A stretch of 64,000 nucleotides of DNA from Glutamicibacter protophormiae (lineage in GTDB: Bacteria; Actinomycetota; Actinomycetes; Actinomycetales; Micrococcaceae): assembly GCF_014647495.1 (NCBI RefSeq), contig NZ_BMPH01000009.1, positions 108,985 through 172,984 on the forward strand, written 5' to 3'. Shown one piece after another: positions 26,734 through 35,838 of this stretch. The translations under genes were made by a program, and so were the position numbers. The stretch's first letter is position 1. Every line of letters begins with the position of its first letter. The notes below the pieces were generated by a model that was not told the origin of the DNA, searched no databases, and saw only the letters and a list, made by a program, of their open reading frames with translations.

Positions 26734-28857
26734 ATGACGACAGCCCAGATTGGTGTAGTCCCAAGTTTCATTGCCGGTCAATGGCAGACCCCAGCAGCTG
26801 AGGGAGGCACCGAAGTACTTGATGCCAACACCGGCGAACTGCTCGCCACCGTCACCAAGGACCGCCTCGATGTGGCCGGCGCCGTAGCTTACGGCCGCAC
26901 CACCGGCCAGCGCGAACTGGCCAAGCTCTCGCTGCATGAGCGTGCGCTGAAGCTCAAGGAGCTGGCCCTGCACCTCAACGAGCACCGCAAGGAGCTCTAT
27001 GAAATCTCCTACAAGACCGGCGCAACCAAGATCGATTCCATGGTGGACATCGACGGCGGCATCGGCGTGCTGTTCACCTTCTCCGGCAAGGGCCGCCGCG
27101 AACTGCCCAACTCCAACGTCATCCTCGACGGCCCGACCGAGTCGCTGAGCAAGGACGGCTCGTTCCTGGGAACCCACATCTACACCGCGCTGACCGGTGT
27201 CGTGGTCCAGGTCAACGCCTTCAACTTCCCGGTCTGGGGCATGCTGGAGAAGTTCGCCCCGGCCTTCATCGCCGGCGTGCCGACCATCGTCAAGCCCGCC
27301 ACCCCGACCGGCTATCTGACCGAAGCGGTGGTGCGCCTGATGCTCGACTCCGGCCTGCTGCCGGACGGCTCGCTGCAGCTGCTCTCCGGCTCGGCCCGCG
27401 ACCTGATGGACCACCTGGACTACCGCGACATGTTCGCGTTCACCGGCTCGGCGGCCACCGCCAGCAAGCTGAAGGCCCATCCGAACGTCATCGACGGCGG
27501 CGTGCGCTTCAGCGCCGAGACCGACTCGCTGAACGCTGCCATCCTGGGCCCGGACGCCGTGGAGGGCACCCCGGAGTTCGACGCCTTCATCAAGGTCGTC
27601 GTCAACGAGATGACCACCAAGGCCGGCCAGAAGTGCACCGCCATCCGCCGCAACATCGTGCCGGCAAGCCAGGTGGATGCGGTCATCGCAGCCATCGGCA
27701 AGCGCATCGACGAGCGCGTGGTCGTCGGCGACCCGCGCGTCGAGGGCGTGACCATGGGCGCGCTGGCCTCCCTGGAGCAGCTGCGCGACGTGCGCGCCGC
27801 GGTGCAGGACATGCTGGACGCCGGCGGCGAGCTGGCCTACGGCGCGCTGGACGCGCCGAAGGTCCGCGTGGCCCCGGACACCGACGCAGTGGCCGAGCAG
27901 GGCGCCTTCATGGCCCCGATGGTGCTGCGCTGGGACGACGCCCGCAACCCGATCCTGCACTCCCGCGAAGCCTTCGGCCCGGTCAGCTCCGTGGTCGGCT
28001 ACGACACCGTGGACGAGGCAGTGGCCCTGGCCGCGCTGGGCGCCGGCTCGCTGGTCGCCACGGTCTGCACCAACGACGCGCAGGCCATGCGCCAGCTGTC
28101 GCTGGGCATCGCCGGCCACCACGGCCGCGTGCACATCCTGAACCGCGAAACCGCGCGCAGCACCACGGGCCACGGCTCGCCGGTGCCGCACCTGGTCCAC
28201 GGCGGCCCGGGCCGCGCCGGCGGCGGCGAGGAACTGGGCGGCGTCCGCTCGGTCAAGCACCACATGCAGCGCACCGCGGTGCAGGGTTCCCCGAACATGC
28301 TCACCGCCCTGACCGGCGTGTGGCACACCGGAGCCGCCCAGTCGCTGGCCGGCAGCGGGAAGTTCGGAGGCCAGGCCTCCAACGTGCACCCGTTCCGCAA
28401 GTCGCTGGCCGAGCTGAAGATCGGCGACGGCTTCGTCTCGGACCTGCGCGAGGTCTCGCTGCAGGAGATCACCGATTTCGCGAACGAAACCGGCGACACC
28501 TTCTACGCGCACACCGATGCGAAGGCCGCCGAAGCCAACCCGTTCTTCCCGGGCATCGTGGCCCACGGCTACCTGCTGGTCTCCTGGGCCGCCGGCCTGT
28601 TCGTGGAGCCGGCTCCGGGACCGGTGCTGGCCAACTACGGCTTGGAGAACCTGCGCTTCATCACCCCGGTGGGCGCGGGGGACTCGATCCGCGTGACCCT
28701 GACCGCCAAGAAGATCACCCCGCGCGTGACCGACGAGTACGGGGAGGTCGCCTGGGACGCCGTGCTGCACAACCAGAACGACGAGATCGTGGCGACCTAC
28801 GACGTGCTGACCCTGGTGGAGAAGACCGACTCCACCTACGCCAACTGGCAGGGCTAA
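26734..28857 (+). CDS. paaZ: Bifunctional oxepin-CoA hydrolase/3-oxo-5,6-dehydrosuberyl-CoA semialdehyde dehydrogenase
   Basis: Fusion enzyme that opens the oxepin-CoA ring and oxidises the resulting aldehyde with NADP+. It has 707 residues. The N-terminal aldehyde dehydrogenase (1 to about 520) has the general base Glu262 in FSAETDSLN and nucleophile Cys301 in GQKCTAIRR. The C-terminal MaoC-type hotdog (about 555-700) has FANETGDTFYAHTDAKAAE and FFPGIVAHGYLL with the Asp/His hydratase pair. Both halves look intact, so no separate hydratase is needed. AAGGA lies before ATG 26734, and the PaaR-like site is immediately upstream. It is apart from the paaABCDE operon 12 kb away. Confidence 0.95.
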   Translation: MTTAQIGVVPSFIAGQWQTPAAEGGTEVLDANTGELLATVTKDRLDVAGAVAYGRTTGQRELAKLSLHERALKLKELALHLNEHRKELYEISYKTGATKIDSMVDIDGGIGVLFTFSGKGRRELPNSNVILDGPTESLSKDGSFLGTHIYTALTGVVVQVNAFNFPVWGMLEKFAPAFIAGVPTIVKPATPTGYLTEAVVRLMLDSGLLPDGSLQLLSGSARDLMDHLDYRDMFAFTGSAATASKLKAHPNVIDGGVRFSAETDSLNAAILGPDAVEGTPEFDAFIKVVVNEMTTKAGQKCTAIRRNIVPASQVDAVIAAIGKRIDERVVVGDPRVEGVTMGALASLEQLRDVRAAVQDMLDAGGELAYGALDAPKVRVAPDTDAVAEQGAFMAPMVLRWDDARNPILHSREAFGPVSSVVGYDTVDEAVALAALGAGSLVATVCTNDAQAMRQLSLGIAGHHGRVHILNRETARSTTGHGSPVPHLVHGGPGRAGGGEELGGVRSVKHHMQRTAVQGSPNMLTALTGVWHTGAAQSLAGSGKFGGQASNVHPFRKSLAELKIGDGFVSDLREVSLQEITDFANETGDTFYAHTDAKAAEANPFFPGIVAHGYLLVSWAAGLFVEPAPGPVLANYGLENLRFITPVGAGDSIRVTLTAKKITPRVTDEYGEVAWDAVLHNQNDEIVATYDVLTLVEKTDSTYANWQG

Positions 28858-28881
28858 GCCCCGTGCGGCGGTAGCGCCTTA

Positions 28882-28927
28882 AACACAACGCCGGCCTTCG
28901 AGAATTCTCGAAGGCCGGCGTTGTGTT
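28882..28927. terminator. 46-bp perfect palindrome after paaZ
   Basis: 28882-28904 and 28905-28927 are exact complements with no spacer, centred on GAATTC. It lies between convergent paaZ and the PnuC-like gene and would fold into a 20-plus-bp stem with a tight loop in RNA from either strand. A bidirectional terminator is the simplest reading. Confidence 0.8.
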
Positions 28928-28941
28928 GTGCCGAGAAATAT

Positions 28942-29667
28942 CTACTTGTCGTCTGCGGAGTTCAACTTGTCCAGGGCGGCCTTGGCGGCGGCTTCTAGGG
29001 CGATCTCTTCCTCGCTCGGCTCGGGCTGCGCCGGGGCGGGCAGCGCGCGCCACTGGTACCAGCCGTACAGCGCGGCCAGCGCGGTGAACACGTACAGGCC
29101 CAGCATGCCCAGCATCGGGCTGACCATGAAGTAGACCACGACATAGGAGATCGCTCCGGCGGCCAGCAGGAGCCAGCCGCTGCGCACGCCGCGGGCGATC
29201 AGCACGAAGGACGCGAAGATCACCGCGTCGGAAACGTACATGGCCCAGACTTCCGGGGTGGCGCTGAGGTAGCTGCCGTTGAACAGGAAGACATTGAAGT
29301 GCAGGGCCACCAGCAGGATGACGCCCGCCAGCAGGCCGACCACGGAGGTCGCGGTCAGCGGGGTGCGGGTCACCATGCGGATGAACTTGCCCTTGAGCTC
29401 GAAGCGCGAGAAGCGCCACAGGCCGAAGATCGCCAGCAGAAGCAGCGGGACGCCGTAGAACAGCGCGTAGAGGTCGTATTTCATGGCGCTGATGATCGGT
29501 CCGGAGAACACCGCCATGATCAGGGCCCACCAGCCCAGGTCGTTGCGGTGCGCCAGCAGCAGCGCGGCGATGACCACGAACAGGGCGCTGATCGCGAACA
29601 GCAGGATCTGCACGCCAGAGCTGGTGCTCAAGGACAGCTGGAAGAGACTATCAATAATTGAATCCAC
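28942..29667 (-). CDS. PnuC-like membrane protein (possible nicotinamide riboside/NMN transporter)
   Basis: 241 residues with seven or eight hydrophobic segments. Elements such as AHRNDLGWWALIMAVFSG and MLGLYVFTALAALYGWYQWR recall the conserved tryptophan-rich repeats of PnuC transporters, while a charged Glu/Ala-rich tail ends the protein. The assignment is from this pattern only and the canonical motifs are not perfect. The GTG ending at 29667 is the likely start. It lies between paaZ (convergent) and the paa regulator operon, with no clear functional link to either. Confidence 0.55.
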   Translation of the reverse strand: MDSIIDSLFQLSLSTSSGVQILLFAISALFVVIAALLLAHRNDLGWWALIMAVFSGPIISAMKYDLYALFYGVPLLLLAIFGLWRFSRFELKGKFIRMVTRTPLTATSVVGLLAGVILLVALHFNVFLFNGSYLSATPEVWAMYVSDAVIFASFVLIARGVRSGWLLLAAGAISYVVVYFMVSPMLGMLGLYVFTALAALYGWYQWRALPAPAQPEPSEEEIALEAAAKAALDKLNSADDK

Positions 29668-29806
29668 GGTGCTTCTTTGTGTTGAGTTGTATACGGCTCA
29701 GCGGGCGCAAAACGCACCCCTACGATGTTAGCCGTGAATCCTGTGAGGAGCACAAGCGCAGGGGAGCCTGCGGGTTCCGCAGCGCCGCGCACTGCCCGCT
29801 GCGCGC

Positions 29807-29849
29807 CGAAGGCCCCGGCCCGCCCGAAAGGGGCGAACCGGGGCCTTCG
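29807..29849 (-). terminator. Composite hairpin after paaR
   Basis: CGAAGGCCCCGG (29807-29818) pairs with CCGGGGCCTTCG (29838-29849), with an inner stem CGCCC (29821-29825) and GGGCG (29831-29835). It starts 11 nt past the paaR stop on the reverse strand. Confidence 0.75.
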
Positions 29850-29859
29850 CCACTCGGGT

Positions 29860-30489
29860 TCAGGAGGTCTGGTTCTTGGGCAACGCATGCAGGCCGTTGA
29901 ACAGCAGCGAAATCGCCTGGTTCTCCAAGGTCACCGCATCGATCACGCCGTCCAGCCGGTACCAGTCCACCACGGAGTTGATCATGCCGAACAGCAGGCG
30001 GGCCGTTGCGCGGGGCTCTAGGTCCTCGCGCAGCCGTCCCTCGCGCTGTGCCACGGTCACCAGCTCGGAGAGCTCGCGGTCCATCTGGCGCCGGCGCTCC
30101 AACGCGGTGCGCTCCAGCTCCGTGTTGCCGCGCAGGCGCAGCAGCAGGGTCACGTAGGAACGCTTGGCGATCAGGATGCGCACCGTGGAGCGCAGGAAGA
30201 ATTCCAGGCGCTCGTCGGCGGTTCCCTCGTGCCGGCGCACCTGCTCGATCATGGACTCCAGCGGAATGAGCGCCTCGTCCAGCGCCAGGCGCAGCAGATC
30301 CTCCTTGGAGGGGACGTGGTGGTAGATCGCCGACTTGCTGATGCCCAGCCGGTCGGCCAGCTTGCCCATCGAGGTTGCATCGTAGCCGTACTCGTTGAAC
30401 GCCTCGACGGCGATCTGGAGCACGGTTTCCTGGTCGTAACCGGGACGGCCGCGTTTGACCGGTGGGGTCACTGCTTGGGTTGATTGCAT
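29860..30489 (-). CDS. paaR: TetR-family regulator, proposed phenylacetate repressor PaaR
   Basis: A 209-residue TetR protein. The N-terminal HTH (about 15-65) reads VLQIAVEAFNEYGYDATSMG and LADRLGISKSAIYHHVPSKEDLL, and a helical effector domain follows. It lies 32 nt behind paaK in a paaI-paaK-paaR unit. A TetR gene next to paaK, with four similar palindromes before paa operons, matches the PaaR systems of other actinobacteria and Thermus, where phenylacetyl-CoA is the inducer. The operator before paaI (32341-32358) implies autoregulation. Ligand and DNA binding are inferred. Confidence 0.87.
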   Translation of the reverse strand: MQSTQAVTPPVKRGRPGYDQETVLQIAVEAFNEYGYDATSMGKLADRLGISKSAIYHHVPSKEDLLRLALDEALIPLESMIEQVRRHEGTADERLEFFLRSTVRILIAKRSYVTLLLRLRGNTELERTALERRRQMDRELSELVTVAQREGRLREDLEPRATARLLFGMINSVVDWYRLDGVIDAVTLENQAISLLFNGLHALPKNQTS

Positions 30490-30521
30490 AATGCCTCGAT
30501 TATTTCACGTCTCCGTGGAGG

Positions 30522-31841
30522 CTAGCTGTTGCGCAGGTCGAAGATGCGCTTGAGCTTGCCCATGGAGCGTTCCAAGGTCTCCGGATCCACCACGTCGATG
30601 GCGCAGGAGGAGCCCACATGGATCTTGATCAGCTTGGCCAGGGTCTTGGCGGCATTGGCCACGTCCTCGGCCGAGGCGTCCGGACGGCGCTCGACCTTGA
30701 CGGCCAGCTGGTCCATGCGGTCCGGGCGGGTGAGCACCAGCTGGAAGTGCGCGGACAGGGCCGGCACCTTCAAGATCAGTTCCTCGATCTGGCTCGGGAA
30801 CAGGTTCACGCCGCGCAGGATGATCATGTCGTCGCTGCGGCCGGTGATGCGGCCCATGCGTCGATGGCCCGGACGCGCGGTGCCCGGCATCAGGCGGGTC
30901 AAGTCGTGGGTGCGGTAGCGGATGATCGGCAGCGCCTGCTTGGTCAGCGAGGTGAAGACCAGCTCGCCATGCTCGCCGTCCGGCAGCACCTTCGTCTCGT
31001 CGTAGGCGTCGAGGATCTCCGGGCGGAAGTGGTCCTCCCAGATGTGGCTGCCGTCCTTGCGCTCGCGCGATTCGCCGGCCACGCCAGGGCCCATGACCTC
31101 GGACAGCCCGTAGATGTCGCAGGCGTCGATGCCGAACATCTCCTCCAGCTCATGGCGCATCTCCTCGGTCCACGGCTCGGCCCCGAGCACGGCGACCTTC
31201 AGCGAGGTGTCGCGCGGGTCCAGTCCCTGGCGCTGCATGGCATCGCCGATGGTCAGCAGGTAGGTCGGGGTGCACAGGATGGCGTCCGGGGCGAAGTCCT
31301 TGATCAGGGTGATCTGCTTCTCGGTCTGGCCGCCGGACATCGGGATCACGGTGGTGCCCAGGCGCTCGGCCGCCGCGTGGGCGCCCATGCCGCCGGTGAA
31401 CAGGCCGTAGCCGTAGGCGTTGTGGACCTTCCAGCCCGGCTTCACGCCGGACAGCCGCAGGCAGCGGGCGCCGAGCTTGGCCCAGTCGTCCAGGTCCTGC
31501 TGGGTGTAGCCCACCACGGTGGCGCGGCCGGTGGTGCCCGAGGAGGCGTGGATGCGGGCGACCTCGTGCTGCGGCACGGCGAACATGCCGAACGGGTAGG
31601 TCTTGCGCAGGTCTTCCTTTTCGGTGAACGGGAAGATCTTCAGATCATCCAGTTCCTTCAGGTCGTTCGGGTGCACCCCCGCCGCGTCGTACTTTTCCTT
31701 GTAGTACGGCACCTTGTCATAGGCCAGGTGCAGGGTTTCCTTCAGGCGGGTGAGCTGGATCGATTCGATCTGGTCGCGGCTCATGGTCTCTTCTGCATCC
31801 AGCGGATTCGGCAGGCTGTCGCGGTCGATGTTCTGTGACAT
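30522..31841 (-). CDS. paaK: Phenylacetate-CoA ligase
   Basis: ATP-dependent enzyme that starts the pathway by making phenylacetyl-CoA. The 439 residues are normal for PaaK. Signatures are the phosphate loop HASSGTTGRATVVGYT (98-113), the YGLSEVMGPGVAGE substrate/adenine region, the RTHDLTRLMPG hinge with GRITGRSDDMIILRGVNLFPSQIE, and the C-terminal lysine in SMGKLKRI. It lies between paaI and paaR and is read leftward from the promoter near 32361-32387. Confidence 0.95.
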   Translation of the reverse strand: MSQNIDRDSLPNPLDAEETMSRDQIESIQLTRLKETLHLAYDKVPYYKEKYDAAGVHPNDLKELDDLKIFPFTEKEDLRKTYPFGMFAVPQHEVARIHASSGTTGRATVVGYTQQDLDDWAKLGARCLRLSGVKPGWKVHNAYGYGLFTGGMGAHAAAERLGTTVIPMSGGQTEKQITLIKDFAPDAILCTPTYLLTIGDAMQRQGLDPRDTSLKVAVLGAEPWTEEMRHELEEMFGIDACDIYGLSEVMGPGVAGESRERKDGSHIWEDHFRPEILDAYDETKVLPDGEHGELVFTSLTKQALPIIRYRTHDLTRLMPGTARPGHRRMGRITGRSDDMIILRGVNLFPSQIEELILKVPALSAHFQLVLTRPDRMDQLAVKVERRPDASAEDVANAAKTLAKLIKIHVGSSCAIDVVDPETLERSMGKLKRIFDLRNS

Positions 31842-31874
31842 GCTCGTACTTTCGTGTGGTGGTGGCGGAAAGGG

Positions 31875-32321
31875 CTAGCGGCTCTTGGGCTTCGGGACGG
31901 TTCGTGATCGTCCGCGGAACTCGGCCACGGTTTCGGTGGCTCCGTCGCGGCCTGGCTGGGTGACGGTGATGTCGTAGAGTCCGCTGCGGCCCTGCTGGGA
32001 GACCCGGCGCGCGGATGCGGTCAACAGGCGTCCGGGCATGCCCGGCTTGAGGAAGTTGATGTCCACTCCGGAAGCGACGGTGATGGTGTCTTCCGAACCC
32101 TCGGGAGGGTTGCAGCTCAGGGCAAAAGCGGTGTCGGCAAGAGCGAAGATCATCCCGCCGTGGGCGATGCCGAAGCCGTTGAGCATCTCCTGCTTCAGCT
32201 CCATGGTGATGACGGCCTTGCCGTCGGAGACCTCGACAACCTCGATGCCCATCCACTGCGTGGCATAGTCATTCTCGAGAATTGCGTGCGGAAGAGGCTT
32301 CTCGACCTGTGTTTCGCTCAT
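31875..32321 (-). CDS. paaI: Phenylacetyl/hydroxyphenylacetyl-CoA thioesterase
   Basis: A 148-residue hotdog thioesterase that releases dead-end acyl-CoAs and spares CoA. Its MLNGFGIAHGGMIFALADTAFALSCN matches the PaaI signature with HGG (54-56) and catalytic Asp63, distinct from the Glu of the other hotdog gene at 26214. It is first in the paaI-paaK-paaR unit, 33 nt before paaK, right behind a promoter that contains a PaaR-like palindrome. Confidence 0.92.
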   Translation of the reverse strand: MSETQVEKPLPHAILENDYATQWMGIEVVEVSDGKAVITMELKQEMLNGFGIAHGGMIFALADTAFALSCNPPEGSEDTITVASGVDINFLKPGMPGRLLTASARRVSQQGRSGLYDITVTQPGRDGATETVAEFRGRSRTVPKPKSR

Positions 32322-32340
32322 GGACTTCCTTCGCCGAATT

Positions 32341-32358
32341 ATTTACCGAACGATCATT
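32341..32358 (-). promoter_or_regulatory. PaaR-like operator D, upstream of paaI-paaK-paaR
   Basis: ATTTACCG-AA-CGATCATT matches the palindrome consensus at 6 of 8 bases in each half. It lies 19 bp before the paaI start, downstream of the -10-like element, so bound repressor would stop initiation or early elongation. It is the weakest of the four copies. Confidence 0.5.
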
Positions 32359-32360
32359 AG

Positions 32361-32387
32361 GTAATAACAAAATGTGAGGCAAGTCAA
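32361..32387 (-). promoter_or_regulatory. Candidate promoter of the paaI-paaK-paaR operon
   Basis: On the reverse strand TTGACT (32387-32382) is followed by TATTAC (32366-32361). The 15-nt spacer is short of the usual 17, and a shifted -10 is possible. The region is notably AT-richer than its surroundings and abuts operator D. Confidence 0.45.
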
Positions 32388-32437
32388 GTTCTGGCGGTGA
32401 TTCGTCTGCGAAAGGCTGGCTATCGCGGGGAAAAGTC

Positions 32438-33451
32438 TTAGCGGCTGAAAATCCGTCGGTGCAGGTCAAGGATGAATGGTTCCTTGATCCGGTTGTAATC
32501 CATCACCAGCCCCTGCGCCCCGCGCAGGGCGGCCAGCTGTTGCGCCGCCTCGCGCTTGACCTCGGCGTACGCGTCGCGATCCGCCGGATGGCTGCGCAGA
32601 TGGTCGCGGAAAAGGACCATGCGCAGGAACTCGGGGCTTCCGGCGCTGAAGACGTGGATGTTGCCGTTCGCCAGCCCGGTGCCGGCTCCGGGCTTGAACA
32701 TGCGGTGCTTGTACCACCCCGGTTCGCGGTGCCAGAAGACCATCCCCGCGGCGCGCAGCTGCGGGACGTAGCGCTCTTCGTCATCGGCGTCCGGCACCAG
32801 CAAGGCAATATCGATCAGCGGCTTCGCCGGCAGCCCCGGCACCGAGGTGGAGCCGGTGTGCTCGATGGCCAGGGCCCGGGCGCCCAGGGCGGCGGCCAGC
32901 GCCGCGCGGATCTTCTCGAAGTCATCGGGCCATCGGCCATCGGCCGGGGCCAGGTCGATGATGCCGCGCGAGGGGCGGCCGTCGACCTGCTCGTACGCAG
33001 GGTCGGTGTCCGGCTGCCGGGCGAGCAGGGGAGCATGGGGCAGCGTGCACAGGTAGCGCCGGGCGCCCGGCCAGCGCGGATCCGCGGCGCTGTCGCTGAT
33101 GACGCAGCCCAGCGCGCGGTAGAAGTCCACCGCATCGTCATCGGTGGTGGCCCAGAGGCAGCGGCCGTGCAGCTTCTGCAGCCGACGCAGCAGCGCCGAG
33201 GCCAGGCCCCGGCGCTGCTGCGTCCCCAGCACCGCGAGGTACTCGACGCACAGGCTGTATTTGTCGTGCAGCCGATAGGCGGCCAGCGCCGCCGGGGTGC
33301 CGTCTTTGCCGAAGGCGGCGAGGACCTGCAGCCGCTCGCAGTCATCGAGCAGTTCCTGCAGGGCTGCCTCGTCCACCGGGTCGGCGGCCAGCGCCAGCAG
33401 CTCGCGCACGGCGGGATGCTGACGGTACTCGGAGATCTGGATGTGGCGCAT
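32438..33451 (-). CDS. GNAT acetyltransferase fused to a GrpB (UPF0157) domain
   Basis: A 337-residue two-domain protein. Residues 1-140 resemble a GNAT N-acetyltransferase: YLAVLGTQQRRGLASALLRRL is the acetyl-CoA loop and DDDAVDFYRALGCVI the C-terminal motif. Residues 160-335 are GrpB/UPF0157, a nucleotidyltransferase-fold family, with AIEHTGSTSVPGLPAKPLID and the YKHRMFKPG and NIHVFSAGSPEFLRMVLFRD blocks. Neither substrate is known. No stop or shift separates the domains, so this is a true fusion. It lies behind oligopeptidase B, 24 nt away, probably on one mRNA. Confidence 0.85.
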   Translation of the reverse strand: MRHIQISEYRQHPAVRELLALAADPVDEAALQELLDDCERLQVLAAFGKDGTPAALAAYRLHDKYSLCVEYLAVLGTQQRRGLASALLRRLQKLHGRCLWATTDDDAVDFYRALGCVISDSAADPRWPGARRYLCTLPHAPLLARQPDTDPAYEQVDGRPSRGIIDLAPADGRWPDDFEKIRAALAAALGARALAIEHTGSTSVPGLPAKPLIDIALLVPDADDEERYVPQLRAAGMVFWHREPGWYKHRMFKPGAGTGLANGNIHVFSAGSPEFLRMVLFRDHLRSHPADRDAYAEVKREAAQQLAALRGAQGLVMDYNRIKEPFILDLHRRIFSR

Positions 33452-33475
33452 GGCCGCCTTTCTGGTGGTGCGCGG

Positions 33476-35635
33476 CTAGTCCACGATCTCGCGGCAGCCC
33501 AGCGCGTCCAGAATGAACGCGTAGTCCCAGGCGCGGGACTTCCAGGACTCGTAGCGGCCCGAGGCGCCGCCGTGGCCGCCCTCCATTTCGGTTTTCAGCA
33601 GGATCGGCTGCTCCCCGGTAGTCAGTTCGCGCAGCTTGGCCACCCATTTGGCCGGCTCCACGTAGAGCACGCGGGTGTCGTTCAAGGAGGTGACCGCGGC
33701 GATCTTCGGGTAGGCCTGGGCGGTGACGTTCTCGTAGGGGGAGTAGGACTTCATGTAGTCGTAGACTTCCTTGTCCTCGATCGGGTTGCCCCATTCCTCC
33801 CACTCCAGTGCGGACAGCGGCAGCTCTGGATCAAGGATGGAGGTCAGCGCGTCCACGAACGGCACCTGCGCCACGATCGCGGTGTACAGCTGCGGGGCCA
33901 TGTTCGCAATGGCGCCCATCAGCAGGCCGCCGGCCGAGCCGCCCAAGGCCACCAATCGCTGCGGGTCCGCCCAGCCGGTGTCCAGCAGGTAGCGGGTGGC
34001 GTCGATGAAATCGGTGAAGGTGTTCTTCTTGTGCAGCTTCTTGCCCTGCAGGTACCACTCGCGGCCCAGCTCGCCGCCGCCGCGCACATGGGCGATGACG
34101 AACACCACCCCGCGGTCCAGCACGCTCAGCCGGGGGATGCCGAAGCCCGGATCCATGGACGCCTCGTAGGAGCCGTAGCCGTAGACCAGCACCGGGTTGG
34201 GCACGGAGGTGTCCAGATCCGCCCGGCGCATGATGGTCAGCGGGATGCGCGTGCCGTCCGCCGCTACGGCCCATTCGCGGGTGGAGAGGTAGTCCTCGGC
34301 GTTGTAGTTGTTCACCGGGGTCTGCTTGCGCAGCACCAGCGACTGGTCCTCCAGCCACAGGTCGTAAACGCGGGCCGGGGTGAAGTCCGCGGTGTAGCCG
34401 ATGCGGATCAGCGGCGCTTCCAGCGAGGCGAAGGTCGGGGAAGCGGTGAACAGCTCGTCCTCGAACGCCGGTTCCAGGGCCGCCTGCTGCGCGTCGGTCC
34501 CCAGGCCGTCCAGGGCGATGAGCTGGACGCGTTCGCAGGTGTCGCGGCGCACCGAGAGCACCAGATGCGTCCCGGTCAGCACGGTGCCCTCGATCTTCAC
34601 GGTCTGCTGATGCTCGACGACCGTGCGCCACTGCGCGGGTTGGGTCTGCCCGCCGAGCTGGTCGAGCCCGGCCAGCGACACCATGTTGTTCGGCGACTGG
34701 TAATCGTGGGTGATGACGGCCGCCCCGTCGGCTCCGGGCAGCAGGTCCACCCCGTGCAGCAGGCGCAGCGAGCGCGGCACGAGCAGCCGGACCTGGGCGG
34801 CCGGCGCCGTCAGGTCCAGCACGCTGGTTTCGGCGTATTCGGAGTTGCCGCTGGAGATCAGCAGTTTGGTGCGGTCAGTGCTCAAATCGAAGCCCAGCCA
34901 CATCCCCGGGTCGTCCTCCTGGTAGACCACGGTGTCCTCGGCGGGATCGGTGCCCAGCACGTGGGCCTTGATCTGGTGCGGGCGCCAGGTCTCGTCCACT
35001 ACGACGTAGAAGACGGTCGAGGAATCCGGGGAGAAAGCCAGCCCGTAGAACACGCCCTCGATGACGTCGGGCAGCAGGAGGCCGGTGTCCAGGTCCTTGA
35101 CGTAGAGGGTGAAGCGTTCGTCGCCGGCGGTGTCGATGCAGTAGGCCAGCAGGTTGCTTTCCTCGTTCAGGGCCATGCCGCCCAGGGCGAAGAAGGTCTG
35201 CCCCTGCGCCAGCTGGTTGCCGTCCAGCAGCACTTGTTCGGCCTCCAGCGCGGTTTCCGGGTCGATGACCGGCGGGGTCCAGTCGGCGCGCAGGTCGCCG
35301 GTCTGCCGGGCCTTGACGCGGCACTGGATGGTGTAGGGCTTGCCCTCGACCGAGCGGGTGAAGTACCACCAGCCGCGGCGCCGCGTGGGCACCGACAGGT
35401 CGGTCTCCACGGTGCGGGCCTTGATCTCATCGAAGATGGCCTGGCGCAGCGGTTCCTGGCCGGCGGTCACCGCGTCGGTGTAGGCGTTCTCCGCCTTGAG
35501 GTGGTCCAGGACCTGCGGGCTGGTCTTCTCGCGCATCCATTCGTAGTCATCGGTGAAGGTGTCCCCATGGAAGGTGCGGGTGATGGGATTCTTCGCGGCG
35601 ATCGGCGCGCTGGCGGTAAGCGGTTCTGGAGTCAT
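33476..35635 (-). CDS. ptrB: Oligopeptidase B (prolyl oligopeptidase family S9)
   Basis: Cytosolic serine peptidase that cuts short peptides after basic residues, in the POP family. With the ATG ending at 35635 it has 719 residues. The N-terminal beta-propeller covers about 75-420. The C-terminal hydrolase has LALGGSAGGLLMG in the form LVALGGSAGG (nucleophile Ser), the LNDTRVLYVEPAKW region with the acid Asp, and EGGHGGASGRY with the catalytic His. GYGSYEASMDPGF and HVRGGGELGREWY are typical of oligopeptidase B. A leader of six extra codons exists upstream without a ribosome site. Confidence 0.92.
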   Translation of the reverse strand: MTPEPLTASAPIAAKNPITRTFHGDTFTDDYEWMREKTSPQVLDHLKAENAYTDAVTAGQEPLRQAIFDEIKARTVETDLSVPTRRRGWWYFTRSVEGKPYTIQCRVKARQTGDLRADWTPPVIDPETALEAEQVLLDGNQLAQGQTFFALGGMALNEESNLLAYCIDTAGDERFTLYVKDLDTGLLLPDVIEGVFYGLAFSPDSSTVFYVVVDETWRPHQIKAHVLGTDPAEDTVVYQEDDPGMWLGFDLSTDRTKLLISSGNSEYAETSVLDLTAPAAQVRLLVPRSLRLLHGVDLLPGADGAAVITHDYQSPNNMVSLAGLDQLGGQTQPAQWRTVVEHQQTVKIEGTVLTGTHLVLSVRRDTCERVQLIALDGLGTDAQQAALEPAFEDELFTASPTFASLEAPLIRIGYTADFTPARVYDLWLEDQSLVLRKQTPVNNYNAEDYLSTREWAVAADGTRIPLTIMRRADLDTSVPNPVLVYGYGSYEASMDPGFGIPRLSVLDRGVVFVIAHVRGGGELGREWYLQGKKLHKKNTFTDFIDATRYLLDTGWADPQRLVALGGSAGGLLMGAIANMAPQLYTAIVAQVPFVDALTSILDPELPLSALEWEEWGNPIEDKEVYDYMKSYSPYENVTAQAYPKIAAVTSLNDTRVLYVEPAKWVAKLRELTTGEQPILLKTEMEGGHGGASGRYESWKSRAWDYAFILDALGCREIVD

Positions 35636-35838
35636 ACACCTATTCAATCCCACCGCTGCGGTCTTTGGCAGGCCGCTAAGCTCAGCGCGGACATTCCACC
35701 GGCCCTGCCTCGCTGACTCGCGCTAATGGGTGGAAAAGGTTCCGACATGCGCGCATTGGTCATAGGCTAGCAAGCAGAGTGAATCAATCTGCCCCATGGG
35801 TTACTCGCCCCTACATCATGAGAAAGCGATTGAGATAA

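Noticed and set aside
26671..28770. Long leftward open frame over paaZ
   Set aside because: PaaZ has intact catalytic residues in both domains on the plus strand. The opposite frame is repetitive Gly/Ala/His sequence.
32459..35716. Very long open frame (over 1,000 codons) on the plus strand
   Set aside because: It is antisense to oligopeptidase B and the GNAT-GrpB gene, both with full motif sets. Its translation is low-complexity Arg/Gly/Gln/Ala, typical of high-GC shadow frames.
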